From Moorella humiferrea (lineage in GTDB: Bacteria > Bacillota > DSM-521 > Neomoorellales > Neomoorellaceae): a stretch of 64,000 bases of DNA. The DNA is taken from the NCBI RefSeq assembly GCF_039233145.1, contig NZ_CP136419.1, forward strand, positions 1,648,001-1,712,000, given 5' to 3'. Position numbers and translations under genes: made by a program. Positions within the stretch are counted from its first letter, which is position 1. Each line of letters opens with the position of its first letter. This document shows, piece by piece, positions 1 to 7,815 of the stretch. Under the pieces are notes generated by a model. It was not told where the DNA came from. It saw only the letters and a program-made list of their open reading frames with translations, and made no database searches.

Positions 1-928
1 GGGTCAACATCCAACGACCGTCAATTTTCTTTAAACGTGCGATAATAATGCCTTTATAACCACTCTCATTTTCTATTTTGCAAACGGCGTAAGCGATAGC
101 ATTATGTTTTTCAGCCACTTTGGTTTCGTCAATTTTACCCTGATAATTTTTCCTCCCATCATTTCGGTTGTCATACATAAACCTCCGTGCGCCCTCAAAG
201 TAAGCCCTGGTCACCCGTTTGTAGGGCAGCTTATCATAAAAACTCAAATCTACATTACGCCGGGCTTCAAAGTCTGCTATATCAGCGTTAACGTCTCCTA
301 TAGCTTCCATCATCGCCTGCTTCAACTCATCGTCACTCGGCAAATTATTATCCACGCTCTTAGCCACCCTGAGCAGCAGGACCGCCGCTTCGCCCCTGAG
401 CAGGTTCTGGTCGGCACCCAGGACGCCAGGGCTGATACCCTTCATTAGCCCGGTTTTGTTTGCGTAAATGGCGTCCGCGTCGGAGGTGTCGCTGAAAGTC
501 GCGCCCTGGTCCTTCACCGCCACCTGGTAGACTTTAGCCAGGCGGCCCAGCCACTGCGCCGCCTCCAGCCGGGTAATAGCGGCATCCCAATTCCCGCTTT
601 TGTCGGGGATCACCCCGGCCTTCACTAGGCCGTCTACGGCCCCGTCGTACCAGTTCGGCCCGGGAGTACCGCCCGCGTCCACTATGCGGTTCAATACGGC
701 CGCGAACTCCGCCCGGGTCATGTTGTTGTTGAGCCCCAGGGTGTGATCCGGATAACCGGCGTAAAGCTCAAAGTCGATGGCTTCAATGATGTCGTCCTGG
801 CCCCAGGAAAAGTCTTTCGTGATGGTATCCTTATCGCTGAAACGGTACTCCATCTCGGCATGGGCTGGAACGATAAAGGAGAACAGCATTACCACTAGGG
901 CGGCAAAAAAGGCCAGCTTCTTGAACAT
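1..928 (-). CDS. S-layer homology (SLH) domain protein, 3' end beyond window
   Basis: An open frame starts at ATG 928 behind an AAAGGAG ribosome binding site and runs off the left edge, so only about 309 residues are visible. Residues 1-24 form a clear Sec signal peptide (basic MFKK, hydrophobic core, cleavage after AHA). SLH-type repeats follow at roughly residues 45-200, with phrases such as ITRLEAAQWLGRLAK, MTRAEFAAVLNRI and LRGEAAVLLLRVAK. SLH modules normally anchor exported proteins to secondary cell-wall polymer. The visible part after about residue 205 is charged and not recognised. The gene follows a small ORF by five bases. It lies downstream of the pilus genes, but a terminator after the pilin argues that it is a separate unit. 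Confidence 0.85.
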   Translation of the reverse strand, partial: MFKKLAFFAALVVMLFSFIVPAHAEMEYRFSDKDTITKDFSWGQDDIIEAIDFELYAGYPDHTLGLNNNMTRAEFAAVLNRIVDAGGTPGPNWYDGAVDGLVKAGVIPDKSGNWDAAITRLEAAQWLGRLAKVYQVAVKDQGATFSDTSDADAIYANKTGLMKGISPGVLGADQNLLRGEAAVLLLRVAKSVDNNLPSDDELKQAMMEAIGDVNADIADFEARRNVDLSFYDKLPYKRVTRAYFEGARRFMYDNRNDGRKNYQGKIDETKVAEKHNAIAYAVCKIENESGYKGIIIARLKKIDGRWMLT

Positions 929-933
929 GGAAA

Positions 934-1059
934 TCAACTCCTTTTAGTTATTTTAGATGGATTTTGGGGCATATTTGTTCCCTCGCCGAACCTTTTATTT
1001 ACTTCCCGCAAAATTTCTTCCACTTCTTCCGACGTCAGAACTTCTTTTTGCAAAAACAT
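934..1059 (-). CDS. small hypothetical protein (41 aa)
   Basis: A short frame runs from ATG 1059 to TGA, with its stop five bases before the start of the SLH protein gene; the SLH gene's ribosome binding site lies in its last codons. The peptide is charged and helix-prone (core LTSEEVEEILREVNKRFGEG) with no membrane segment. The G-rich tract GGGGGGTG sits directly before the ATG, so the spacing is poor. A TTG three codons later would be better spaced. No family is recognised. The tight spacing suggests a real leader gene, but the evidence is thin. Confidence 0.35.
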   Translation of the reverse strand: MFLQKEVLTSEEVEEILREVNKRFGEGTNMPQNPSKITKRS

Positions 1060-1240
1060 CACCCCCCATGTAAATAAAAAAACCGGCCTGCAACCGGATT
1101 GCTTTCTACGATTGCTGCCGTACCAATAATTTTTGCGAAACATCCTTGACTAAGATGACCCAATTGAGGATAATCTTTAGTAGAAGGGGAACAAAAATAA
1201 CCGGAGTGACCTTCAGGGAGCCCCACCAACCGGGGTTCAT

Positions 1241-1282
1241 CTACAACCCTTGAAGCTGCGGCAACAGCCTCAAGGGTTTTCA
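1241..1282 (-). other. hairpin after the micropeptide gene
   Basis: The minus strand carries AACCCTTGA and TCAAGGGTT as complementary 9-bp arms separated by about 15 bases, just after the TAA stop of the 29-aa ORF. No run of T follows, so this is not a classic intrinsic terminator. It may stabilise the short mRNA. Confidence 0.5.
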
Positions 1283-1283
1283 A

Positions 1284-1373
1284 TTACTTCCGCAGCATGG
1301 TGATAGCCACCATCAGGGTCAGAAGAGACAGCAGAGTTCCGATGATTTGAAGCATCTCGGATACTGTAATCAC
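1284..1373 (-). CDS. 29-aa membrane micropeptide, holin-like toxin type
   Basis: A GTG start at 1373 has a strong AAGGGAGGT ribosome binding site eight bases upstream and opens a 29-residue frame. The peptide is a single hydrophobic helix (LQIIGTLLSLLTLMVAITML) with a polar N-terminus and a basic RK tail. Size and plan resemble the small holin-like toxins of type I toxin-antitoxin systems in Firmicutes (TxpA/BsrG or Hol_Tox-like), but no antisense antitoxin RNA can be proven by eye. A hairpin with 9-bp arms follows the stop. It could equally be a harmless small membrane protein. Confidence 0.45.
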   Translation of the reverse strand: MITVSEMLQIIGTLLSLLTLMVAITMLRK

Positions 1374-1531
1374 CGGCCCCACCTCCCTTCGGGAAAATAT
1401 CCCCCGGCAGGTAGGGCCTTTTTTTCTCCGGTTTATCGTTCCCCTCGAACAGTATTCTACCTTATGTAACACATCTTGCCAATATTTTTCTCTCCTTCCT
1501 TTTGCGCTGTTCTGCACACCCCTTCCAACCA

Positions 1532-1567
1532 AAAAGAAAAACCCGGCAGTATTGACCCGCCGGGCAA
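1532..1567 (-). terminator. intrinsic terminator after the Flp pilin gene
   Basis: On the minus strand CCCGGC pairs with GCCGGG across an 11-base loop, followed by TTTTTCTTTTT. It lies 10 bases after the pilin stop codon, as expected for an abundant pilin transcript. Confidence 0.75.
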
Positions 1568-1576
1568 AAAAACCGC

Positions 1577-1744
1577 TCAGTGCCCAAGTTTACCTTTGAT
1601 ATCATTGAAAACATTGCCGACGCTAACACCTAATGCCTGGGTTATACCCCAGATTGCAAGAAGTACCAGCACTGCCATACCAGCATATTCTAATATAGTA
1701 GGGCCGCGCTGGTCAAAATACAGCCGCTTCAAGATGTTTCGCAT
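1577..1744 (-). CDS. flp: Flp/Fap-type pilin subunit
   Basis: A 55-residue frame starts at ATG 1744 behind a consensus GGAGGT (1753-1758). The layout is that of a Flp prepilin: a short basic leader with FDQRG, then the PTILEYAGMAVLVLLAIWGI hydrophobic helix. This contains the Glu-Tyr pair (E19-Y20) typical of the processed pilin N-terminus. In Flp pilins the leader is cut after a Gly by a TadV-type prepilin peptidase; here the Gly is in QRG. No peptidase gene is visible. The gene is preceded by tadC, tadB and cpaF and is followed by a terminator, so it closes the Tad operon. Pilin subunits polymerise into the surface fibre. Confidence 0.85.
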   Translation of the reverse strand: MRNILKRLYFDQRGPTILEYAGMAVLVLLAIWGITQALGVSVGNVFNDIKGKLGH

Positions 1745-1788
1745 AAGCTATTACCTCCATCCTTAAAATTTTGCTTTTAAATTTAAGG

Positions 1789-2703
1789 TCATCGTAATAT
1801 CTGGCTAAATTGGACTGCCGCCGGAAAAATCAACAAAAAAAGCAAGGGGCCTATAATAAACACCAGCAAAGGTAAAGTCATCTTAACCACGGCTTCGCCT
1901 GCCTGTTTTTCGGCGGCGTATCGCCTCAAAACCCGCATCTGGGCGGCATGCTCGCTGATCGCCTCGGCTATAGGCGTTCCGTAGCGGTCAGCCTGGATAA
2001 TAACCTGAACTAACTGCGACAGTTCATCAACGCCGCACCTTTCAGCCATCTTCAGCAAGGCGTCAGCCCTCCGCGAGCCGGAGGCCATATCGTGGGCGGC
2101 AAGCATCACCTCCTTGCCCAGGACGCCGCCGAACCATCTCCCTACCTGCTGGAGGGCCCCGTAGACATCACCTCCTCCCGCGCGGATAACGGTGGCCAGA
2201 AGGGTGGAAAACTCCAGCATATCCCTGCGTATTTCCTTCTGGCGGGTGGAAATCCTGCCCTGCAGCCAGTAATCAGGGGCGACATACCCGAACACGCCCA
2301 GGAGCAGAAACCAGAAATAAGGAATATTAAAAAGCAGGCTTAAAGCCCCGCCGCCAACCAAAGCCCCTATAGCCACCGCGAGTTTAACCGTCAGGAACTC
2401 CAGGGCGTTGAGGTTCTCAATGCCTGCCCAAACCAGCTTTTTTTCCGTCGTCTCCCTCACGTCATCAGGGTAAGCGGCCAAAACGACTGGCAAAAGGGCG
2501 CCAGTTATCTGCTCCTTCACGCCTGCCTGTCCCATCCCGGCGGCCGCGCTGCGGCCCATTTCGGCGAAGATGGAAAACCTGCCCCGGCGCTTCAGGTCCA
2601 GGTAAACGGCAAAAAACAGCACGGCGACGCCGGTAAAAAAACCTACCGGCAGCGCCGGTACAGCAGCGTTAATCGCCATCACCTCCAGAACGTTAATATT
2701 CAA
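1789..2703 (-). CDS. tadC: TadC-like pilus inner-membrane platform protein
   Basis: The 304-residue protein has an N-terminal membrane segment, a soluble middle with the T2SF/GspF-type region at about residues 140-270 (DMLEFSTLLATVIRAGG, then a PIAEAI-type motif), and a C-terminal hydrophobic pair. This matches TadC, which with TadB forms the membrane platform on which the Flp fibre is assembled. It overlaps tadB by 11 bases. The TTG start at 2703 has no convincing ribosome binding site. An ATG at 2679, just behind GGAGGTG, is an alternative but its spacing is only two bases. Family assignment is firm; the start is not. Confidence 0.85.
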   Translation of the reverse strand: MNINVLEVMAINAAVPALPVGFFTGVAVLFFAVYLDLKRRGRFSIFAEMGRSAAAGMGQAGVKEQITGALLPVVLAAYPDDVRETTEKKLVWAGIENLNALEFLTVKLAVAIGALVGGGALSLLFNIPYFWFLLLGVFGYVAPDYWLQGRISTRQKEIRRDMLEFSTLLATVIRAGGGDVYGALQQVGRWFGGVLGKEVMLAAHDMASGSRRADALLKMAERCGVDELSQLVQVIIQADRYGTPIAEAISEHAAQMRVLRRYAAEKQAGEAVVKMTLPLLVFIIGPLLFLLIFPAAVQFSQILR

Positions 2704-3583
2704 TTGAGATTATCTTCTTAATGACCAGCCAGCCCACCAGTATCAAACCCGATGCGGCAAACAGAAGCACCAACCCCGTGGTGGTGTTAAAAAGCGGGGC
2801 CATGTAATCCGGCTGGAGGACACGCATACCACCTACGGCGACAAAGGGCAGGACGGCCAGGATGTTGGCCGTCAGCCTCCCTTCAGAAGTTATTGAGCCA
2901 AGCTGGGCTCTAAAAGCCCTCCTATCCCGGATGCCGTCCGCTATCTGATCATAGACCAGGGCCAGGTCGCCGCCGACCTGCATATGCAGTCCCGTGGCCG
3001 CCGCTATAACCTCCAGGTCGCGCGACTTGATGCTCTGCCCGGCCTTTTCAATGGCGGTCATAGTGTTGTCGCCGCTGCGAAGATTGTGGACGATCTTGCC
3101 CAGGACTTCCCTGGCCGGCGGGACGGAGGACAGAGCCGCCTGTTCAATCGCTTGCTGGACAGACTGCCCGGCCCGGAGAGAAGCCGCCATCTGCCCCAGG
3201 ATTATTTCCAGCTGCTCCTCGAACAGCAGGGCGCGTCCCCGGATGCGGCGTTCCACCCAGGCCCGGGGAGCATATATGCCCGCCAGCAGCCCAAAAAGAC
3301 CTAAAAGGGGCTTCCCGGTCAGCGCCAGGACCGCCACAGCTCCTCCGAGGGCTCCCACCAAGGCGGCAATCGCTATATGCGACGCGGGGATATCGAATCC
3401 CGCCTGGGCCGCTTTTTTCTGGAGAGAGCTCTTCCAACCTTCTTCTCTACCAGCTTCCTGGTGGGAACGCAGCCTGGCTTCCAGCCAGGAGGAATGTGCT
3501 TTAACCTTCCTGATGCCCAGCGCAAAAAGCAGCACGGCCGCAAACACGGCCGCGCCGACCAAAAAACCGAAGTCCGTCGCCAA
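2693..3583 (-). CDS. tadB: TadB-like pilus inner-membrane platform protein
   Basis: This 296-residue T2SF-family protein has an N-terminal helix, two central hydrophobic segments (about residues 68-100), a GspF-type domain with QLEIILGQMAASLRAGQSV and LQVGGDLALVYDQIADGIRDR, and C-terminal membrane helices. TadB partners TadC in the platform of the Tad pilus machine and works with the CpaF ATPase. The likely start is a TTG at 3583 following GGGAGGG. It lies between cpaF and tadC in the same operon, with a 27-base gap from cpaF. Confidence 0.87.
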   Translation of the reverse strand: MATDFGFLVGAAVFAAVLLFALGIRKVKAHSSWLEARLRSHQEAGREEGWKSSLQKKAAQAGFDIPASHIAIAALVGALGGAVAVLALTGKPLLGLFGLLAGIYAPRAWVERRIRGRALLFEEQLEIILGQMAASLRAGQSVQQAIEQAALSSVPPAREVLGKIVHNLRSGDNTMTAIEKAGQSIKSRDLEVIAAATGLHMQVGGDLALVYDQIADGIRDRRAFRAQLGSITSEGRLTANILAVLPFVAVGGMRVLQPDYMAPLFNTTTGLVLLFAASGLILVGWLVIKKIISIEY

Positions 3584-3610
3584 TCCCTCCCTTCATCATC
3601 GAACTCCGGA

Positions 3611-4978
3611 TCAATTCACGCCCGGCGGCAGTTCCACCCCATACAAAGCCAGGCGGTCCGTCTTGGTAAACTTCTCCTTCGTCCTTTCCCAATCACCTTT
3701 TTCTGGGTTCCAGGTATAGATTTTTTTGATCCCCACCGCCAGCCCGGTGTCCCTTTTCTCCAGGCCGGTCACTTCGCAGATATGGTCAACCCTCCTCCTG
3801 CCGGTCCTGTCTTTCAAAAGCTGCACCACCAGGTCAACCGACCCGGCGATCATCCCCAGAATGGCTTCGTAGGGCAGACCCATGTCGGCCATCTGAATCA
3901 TGTTCACCAGCCGCCGGTTGACGGCCTCTTCGGCGCTGTTGGCGTGCAGGGTGGTCATCGAACCGTCGTGGCCCGTCCCCATGGCCTGCATCATGTCGAA
4001 GGCCTCGCCCCTGCGGCACTCGCCGACGATTATCCTCTTCGGCGCCATTCTCAGGGCGTCGGCCACCAGGTCGCGCTGGGTTATCTCCCCCTGGCCTTCG
4101 ACGTTGGCCGGCCGGGCTTCAAGGCGCCGCACGTTGGAATGCTGAAGCCGCAGCTCCGCCGGGTCTTCGATGGTGATGATGCTTTCGTCCTCCGGGATAT
4201 ACGATGCCAGCACGTTGAGGAACGTGCTCTTGCCGGAAGAAGTGCCGCCGGACACAATAATGTTCAACCTGCCCTTTACGCAGGCGGCCAGGAAGTCGGC
4301 CATTTCCCGGTTTAAAGTCCCGTACTCCAGGAACTTATCCATGGTCATATCCATGCGGAACCGCCTGATGCTCATTGTCGTCCCCTCGACGGCCACTGGC
4401 GGGATGTGAGCCATGAGCCTGGAGCCGTCCGGCAGCCTGGCCGACACTCGCGGACTAGACAGGTCTACCCGGCGGCCCGTTGGGGCCAGCATCTTCTCCA
4501 GCACGTCCCGGCAGTGCTGCTCATCGCGGAATTTTACCGGCCTGCCGTTCTCATCGGTGGCAATCATCTCTTTACCGTCGATTTCAATGCGGATCAGGTC
4601 CCAGCGCAACACCTTTATTTCCGTGACCCTCTGGGCCATTTCCCCGGTAAAGAAGGGCTCCAGGGGCCCGTAGCCTAAAAGGTCATTCACCAGTTCTTCC
4701 GCCAGGTTGATAAGCGTAGGCTTGGGAAGATTAATCCAGGAGCCCTCGACCATTTCCAGAACGACCGCCCGCACCTTCTGGCGCAAAACGGGAGAATGGC
4801 GGTCGGCAAGTTCCTGAAGGGTAAACCTGGTTTGGATCTGCTTCTGGGCCTGGGGCCGGATCTGGTTGAAAAACTCTTCTTTGTTAAAAATGCCAACAGC
4901 CTCTTGGTAATCTCTCCCTTCCCTGCTGGCATAAAGCCGTTCCTGCAGGCCGCTCATGGGCCGGTTGCCCAAAGGCAT
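3611..4978 (-). CDS. cpaF: CpaF/TadA-type pilus assembly ATPase
   Basis: A 455-residue secretion ATPase. The Walker A motif is GGTSSGKST at about residues 243-251, followed by an acidic box (IITIEDPAELRL), a Walker B-type region (MAPKRIIVGECRRGEAFDMMQAM) and a His-box (GSMTTLHANS). The N-terminal half has the CpaF-type leader domain (LLGYGPLEPF). It should energise Flp pilus assembly at the membrane with TadB and TadC. I choose the ATG at 4978 because GGGAGGGAGA lies just upstream; longer versions place this site inside the gene. It ends 27 bases before tadB and starts 29 bases after cpaE. Confidence 0.93.
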   Translation of the reverse strand: MPLGNRPMSGLQERLYASREGRDYQEAVGIFNKEEFFNQIRPQAQKQIQTRFTLQELADRHSPVLRQKVRAVVLEMVEGSWINLPKPTLINLAEELVNDLLGYGPLEPFFTGEMAQRVTEIKVLRWDLIRIEIDGKEMIATDENGRPVKFRDEQHCRDVLEKMLAPTGRRVDLSSPRVSARLPDGSRLMAHIPPVAVEGTTMSIRRFRMDMTMDKFLEYGTLNREMADFLAACVKGRLNIIVSGGTSSGKSTFLNVLASYIPEDESIITIEDPAELRLQHSNVRRLEARPANVEGQGEITQRDLVADALRMAPKRIIVGECRRGEAFDMMQAMGTGHDGSMTTLHANSAEEAVNRRLVNMIQMADMGLPYEAILGMIAGSVDLVVQLLKDRTGRRRVDHICEVTGLEKRDTGLAVGIKKIYTWNPEKGDWERTKEKFTKTDRLALYGVELPPGVN

Positions 4979-5007
4979 AAGCACTCTCCCTCCCAATACC
5001 TCTTAAA

Positions 5008-6333
5008 TCATGCAAAGCGTTTCTTAAACAGCCCAAGGAACCCCCCTTTTCTTTTCGATGTCCCCTGTAGGCTCTCTACAAAGACCGGGAAAACCTGGTT
5101 TAAAGCCCTTTTTACCGCTAAACTGAATTCCGCCTGCGGGTGGGAAAGCACAAAGGGCTCGCCCCGCTTAATGGCCTCCATGATGCCCGGCTCGTCGGGG
5201 AAAACCCCCAGGGAAGGATAAGGAACGTAACGGTCCAGCTCGCTTATCTTCAGCCCGCCGGGGATGTTGTAGCGGTTAACTATGCGGTAGCACTTGGAGG
5301 CCACCCCAAGGGCCCTCAAGGTGGTGTTAAGCTGGTTCATGCCGGGTATTACCTGCACGTCTGGCGTGACCACCACCAGGATATGGTCCGCCGCTTCCGC
5401 CGCCGCCCAGGAGACGTCCAGCGTTATCGAAGGCGGCAAATCGATTACCACCAGGTCGAAATTATTGCGTAAAATGCTTATCACCTTAGTGATCAGGGCC
5501 TGGTTGACTTCCGCTATTTTTTCCGGCAGGGGCACAGCCGGCACTACCCAGACTCCGGAAACGTGCCGGAACATGAACTCCTGCACTTCCTCCGGGGAGG
5601 GGTTGTTAGATATATACTGCCAGTTAAGGATGTTCCTGTAGCCCATATCTCCAGCCAGGGCTTTTTCTGGCGTGCCCATGTTCATTTGGATGGTAACGCA
5701 GCCGAACTCGTTTAGATCCACAATGGCCGCTTTCACCTTCAAACTGGCCTGGGCAGCCGCGGCACAGGCCATGTTCACGGCCGTCGTAGTTTTGCCCACG
5801 CCGCCCTTGGGCGAAGCGACGGCGATGACTTCCCGGCGCACACTCTGCACCTGGGTAAGGGCGCCCTGGCCGCCAAAACGGCCCAAAGGCCCGCTGCCCG
5901 GGGCCACCAGGGGCAGCTTCTCCGCCTGTCGCCGCATCTCTTCCCTTATGGCGTCCACTTCCTGCTCAATCATCCCGGCAATATCGGCGGCCGTCATGTT
6001 TTTCGTGAACACCTGCCGGACGCCCAACGCCATGGCCCGCCGGTACAAATCCATGGAAGGATTGTCAGTAGCAATAAAAACCACCGTGCCCGGCGACACC
6101 CTGGCTACCTGTTCAGCCACATCCAGGCCACTCATATCCACCAGTCCCAGGTCTATCAAAGCGGCATCCGGCGCGCCGTCCCGCGCCATACCGATGGCGT
6201 CGCGACCGGACTGAGCCAGGGCCGTAACCCGTATGCGCGGGTGACCTTCAAAGGCCCGGCGTATGCGGTCTCTGTATTCAGAGTCATCATCCGCCACCAG
6301 CAGCCGGATGAGGTTGTCCGCTTCAAAATACAC
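5008..6333 (-). CDS. cpaE: CpaE/TadZ-like protein: receiver-like domain plus MinD-type ATPase
   Basis: The 441-residue protein has two parts. Residues about 8-125 resemble a response-regulator receiver (LLVADDDSEYRDRI, an aspartate in AALIDLGLVDMSG, and a lysine in FTKNM). Residues about 160-420 form a MinD/ParA-type ATPase with the deviant Walker A ASPKGGVGKTT and the box DLVVIDLPPSI. TadZ/CpaE proteins place the pilus machine at a cell pole. The receiver keeps DDD and the putative phospho-acceptor, so it may be a true phosphorylation input, although many TadZ receivers are degenerate. The start is GTG 6333 behind GGGAG. It is followed by cpaF and preceded by cpaB. Confidence 0.88.
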   Translation of the reverse strand: MYFEADNLIRLLVADDDSEYRDRIRRAFEGHPRIRVTALAQSGRDAIGMARDGAPDAALIDLGLVDMSGLDVAEQVARVSPGTVVFIATDNPSMDLYRRAMALGVRQVFTKNMTAADIAGMIEQEVDAIREEMRRQAEKLPLVAPGSGPLGRFGGQGALTQVQSVRREVIAVASPKGGVGKTTTAVNMACAAAAQASLKVKAAIVDLNEFGCVTIQMNMGTPEKALAGDMGYRNILNWQYISNNPSPEEVQEFMFRHVSGVWVVPAVPLPEKIAEVNQALITKVISILRNNFDLVVIDLPPSITLDVSWAAAEAADHILVVVTPDVQVIPGMNQLNTTLRALGVASKCYRIVNRYNIPGGLKISELDRYVPYPSLGVFPDEPGIMEAIKRGEPFVLSHPQAEFSLAVKRALNQVFPVFVESLQGTSKRKGGFLGLFKKRFA

Positions 6334-6370
6334 TCCTCTTCTCTCCCTTCCGCATCTACCTCTTCATTTT

Positions 6371-7009
6371 TTACTCTACCGGCCGCAGGGCCGCCAGCAC
6401 TTTCCCTTTTGTAATAGCAAGTACCACCTTCGGGGCTTTTTCCAGGGGCACGGCCACGACCGCGCTCCCTGGCTCGGAGTCATCTTTGGGCGGTGGTGGT
6501 ACTTCAACTACCATTACGTTATCAGCCAGGACCTCCGTAGTGACGTTGGGGCCTTCGCCCGTTACGCCAATAATATCCACCCTGTCGCCCACTTCTACCG
6601 GCAACCCTTTGGTGGCTTCAGGCGGCAGCGCTATGGCACGCCAGTTCCCCTGGCTGGTAAGGGCTAACCTGGCCGCCAGCGTTCCCCCGGCAGGCGAAAG
6701 TTCGGCGATATAACTCGTCCGTATCGGCGTTCCGGCCGCCAGGGCTGTCTTCAAGTGATACCCCACCGTTTTGTCGAAATTGTCGGCATTCACCCTGTCT
6801 TGGGGTACTGCCGCCGGAGGCAAATTAATTACCTCGATTTTATCCTCCGTCAGCCTTTCTCCAACTTTTAGGTCCGTCTTGGCCACAAGAACTGGCACCG
6901 TGGGTGCGGCCATACGCACCGCCTGCAAGGCAAAGAACCCAGCCACGGCGGCCGCCATGATAGCTCCCAAAAGGAAAAAGGAGCCGGTTCCTTTGCTAAC
7001 AAATTTCAA
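6371..7009 (-). CDS. cpaB: CpaB/RcpC-like pilus assembly protein (SAF domain)
   Basis: A 212-residue protein with one N-terminal membrane helix (about residues 10-32) and then an SAF domain (VPVLVAKTDLKVGERLTEDKIEV). A periplasm-facing beta-rich part follows with LPVEVGDRVDIIGV. Flp pilus assembly CpaB/RcpC proteins have this order. In monoderms the protein would sit on the outer face of the membrane. The start is TTG 7009, preceded by GGAGATGACGGCAAA. It is the first gene of the Tad operon, immediately downstream of the decayed intron, so the operon promoter should lie within about 7010-7080. Confidence 0.85.
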   Translation of the reverse strand: MKFVSKGTGSFFLLGAIMAAAVAGFFALQAVRMAAPTVPVLVAKTDLKVGERLTEDKIEVINLPPAAVPQDRVNADNFDKTVGYHLKTALAAGTPIRTSYIAELSPAGGTLAARLALTSQGNWRAIALPPEATKGLPVEVGDRVDIIGVTGEGPNVTTEVLADNVMVVEVPPPPKDDSEPGSAVVAVPLEKAPKVVLAITKGKVLAALRPVE

Positions 7010-7080
7010 TTTGCCGTCATCTCCTTTTTGGTAGAGTTAATAAGCAGATTTCTATCCGACTTTTTCATTTGGTTACAAGC

Positions 7081-7746
7081 TTAAATCGGCTTCCGTCGGG
7101 ATGTGTCGTCCACACCGGATGCGCCTCCGTTCTGCTCTACGCGCTTCAGCGCGGCCAGCATGTTGTTCTTTCCACCACCTGTTTCTTCTGGCCGCTATCT
7201 TGGCCTCCGCAAGGTGACGCCCCGCTTCGTGCCGGAGAAGAATTCGGCCCTCCCGCGGTCCCCTGTGGCTTCACCACTTCCTCCCGCGGGCAGGCACCTT
7301 CCGGGGTTTTCTGCTGTCTTCGCCCTTCTCGCGAACACATCGGTCTCACCTCTGACTTGATGTTCGGGCCTTCCCCTGGAGTTCATTACCTCCAGGGTAC
7401 TATGCCTTCTGCTGACTCCTGCCGGTTCAGCCGTGCCTTTCGACACGGGTTACCAGCTTTCCTTGGCTTATCCGGCAGGCCTCCGAGGGTAAGAGCGTTA
7501 ACCTTCGCCCCGCGCCCGCCCCATATACTCCGCCGTCCCTTGGCACCCTGGGATTTCGCTGTGTTTCGCCAGCTCATCCGGATGATCTAGCCTCCTATGG
7601 GGTTCTTGTTCATCGGGCCGTGGCTTTACCTCCGGCTTCCTTCGGATCCCACCTCGCGATGGGCACCCTTGCCTTTGGCTAGCAGATTCGTGCTGCCTCG
7701 CCTGCAGTGGACTTCCACCACCTAGTTAACACCCATACCGGGGCAC
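7081..7746 (-). mobile_element. group II intron remnant: ribozyme 5' part plus a broken start of its reverse transcriptase
   Basis: Read on the minus strand from GTGCCCCGG at 7746, the sequence follows the recurrent 5' sequence of bacterial chloroplast-like group II introns. It has CTAGGTGGTGGAAGTCCACT, then GCCAAAGGCAAGGG, GATGAACAAGAACCCCATA and AACGCTCTTACC. About 400 bases in, an intron-encoded protein frame begins. It reads QVVER and then, after losing one base, NNMLAALKRVEQNGGASGVD, the usual N-terminus of a group II intron reverse transcriptase. It then departs from the family and stops at 7081. The rest of the reverse transcriptase and ribozyme domains V and VI are missing, so the element is dead. 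The short ORFs here are ribozyme sequence or decayed protein. Confidence 0.85.
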
Positions 7747-7815
7747 AAAATAAGGCGCGGGTAATGCCGCGCCATCAGGGATACTTATTGAGAAATTATT
7801 TGGTTTTTGCGGGTA

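Noticed and set aside
1059-1283. 74-aa minus-strand frame between the micropeptide and the small 41-aa ORF
   Set aside because: It starts at a TTG inside the hairpin that follows the micropeptide, has no ribosome binding site and shows no family pattern. Its TGATG join with the next ORF is suggestive but not enough.
3377-4315. 312-codon plus-strand open frame
   Set aside because: Antisense to cpaF and tadB; the protein is of low-complexity antisense character (many His, Gln, Gly and Arg).
7069-7590. 173-codon plus-strand frame and several minus frames
   Set aside because: They fall in the group II intron ribozyme; the structure-forming RNA explains the open frames.
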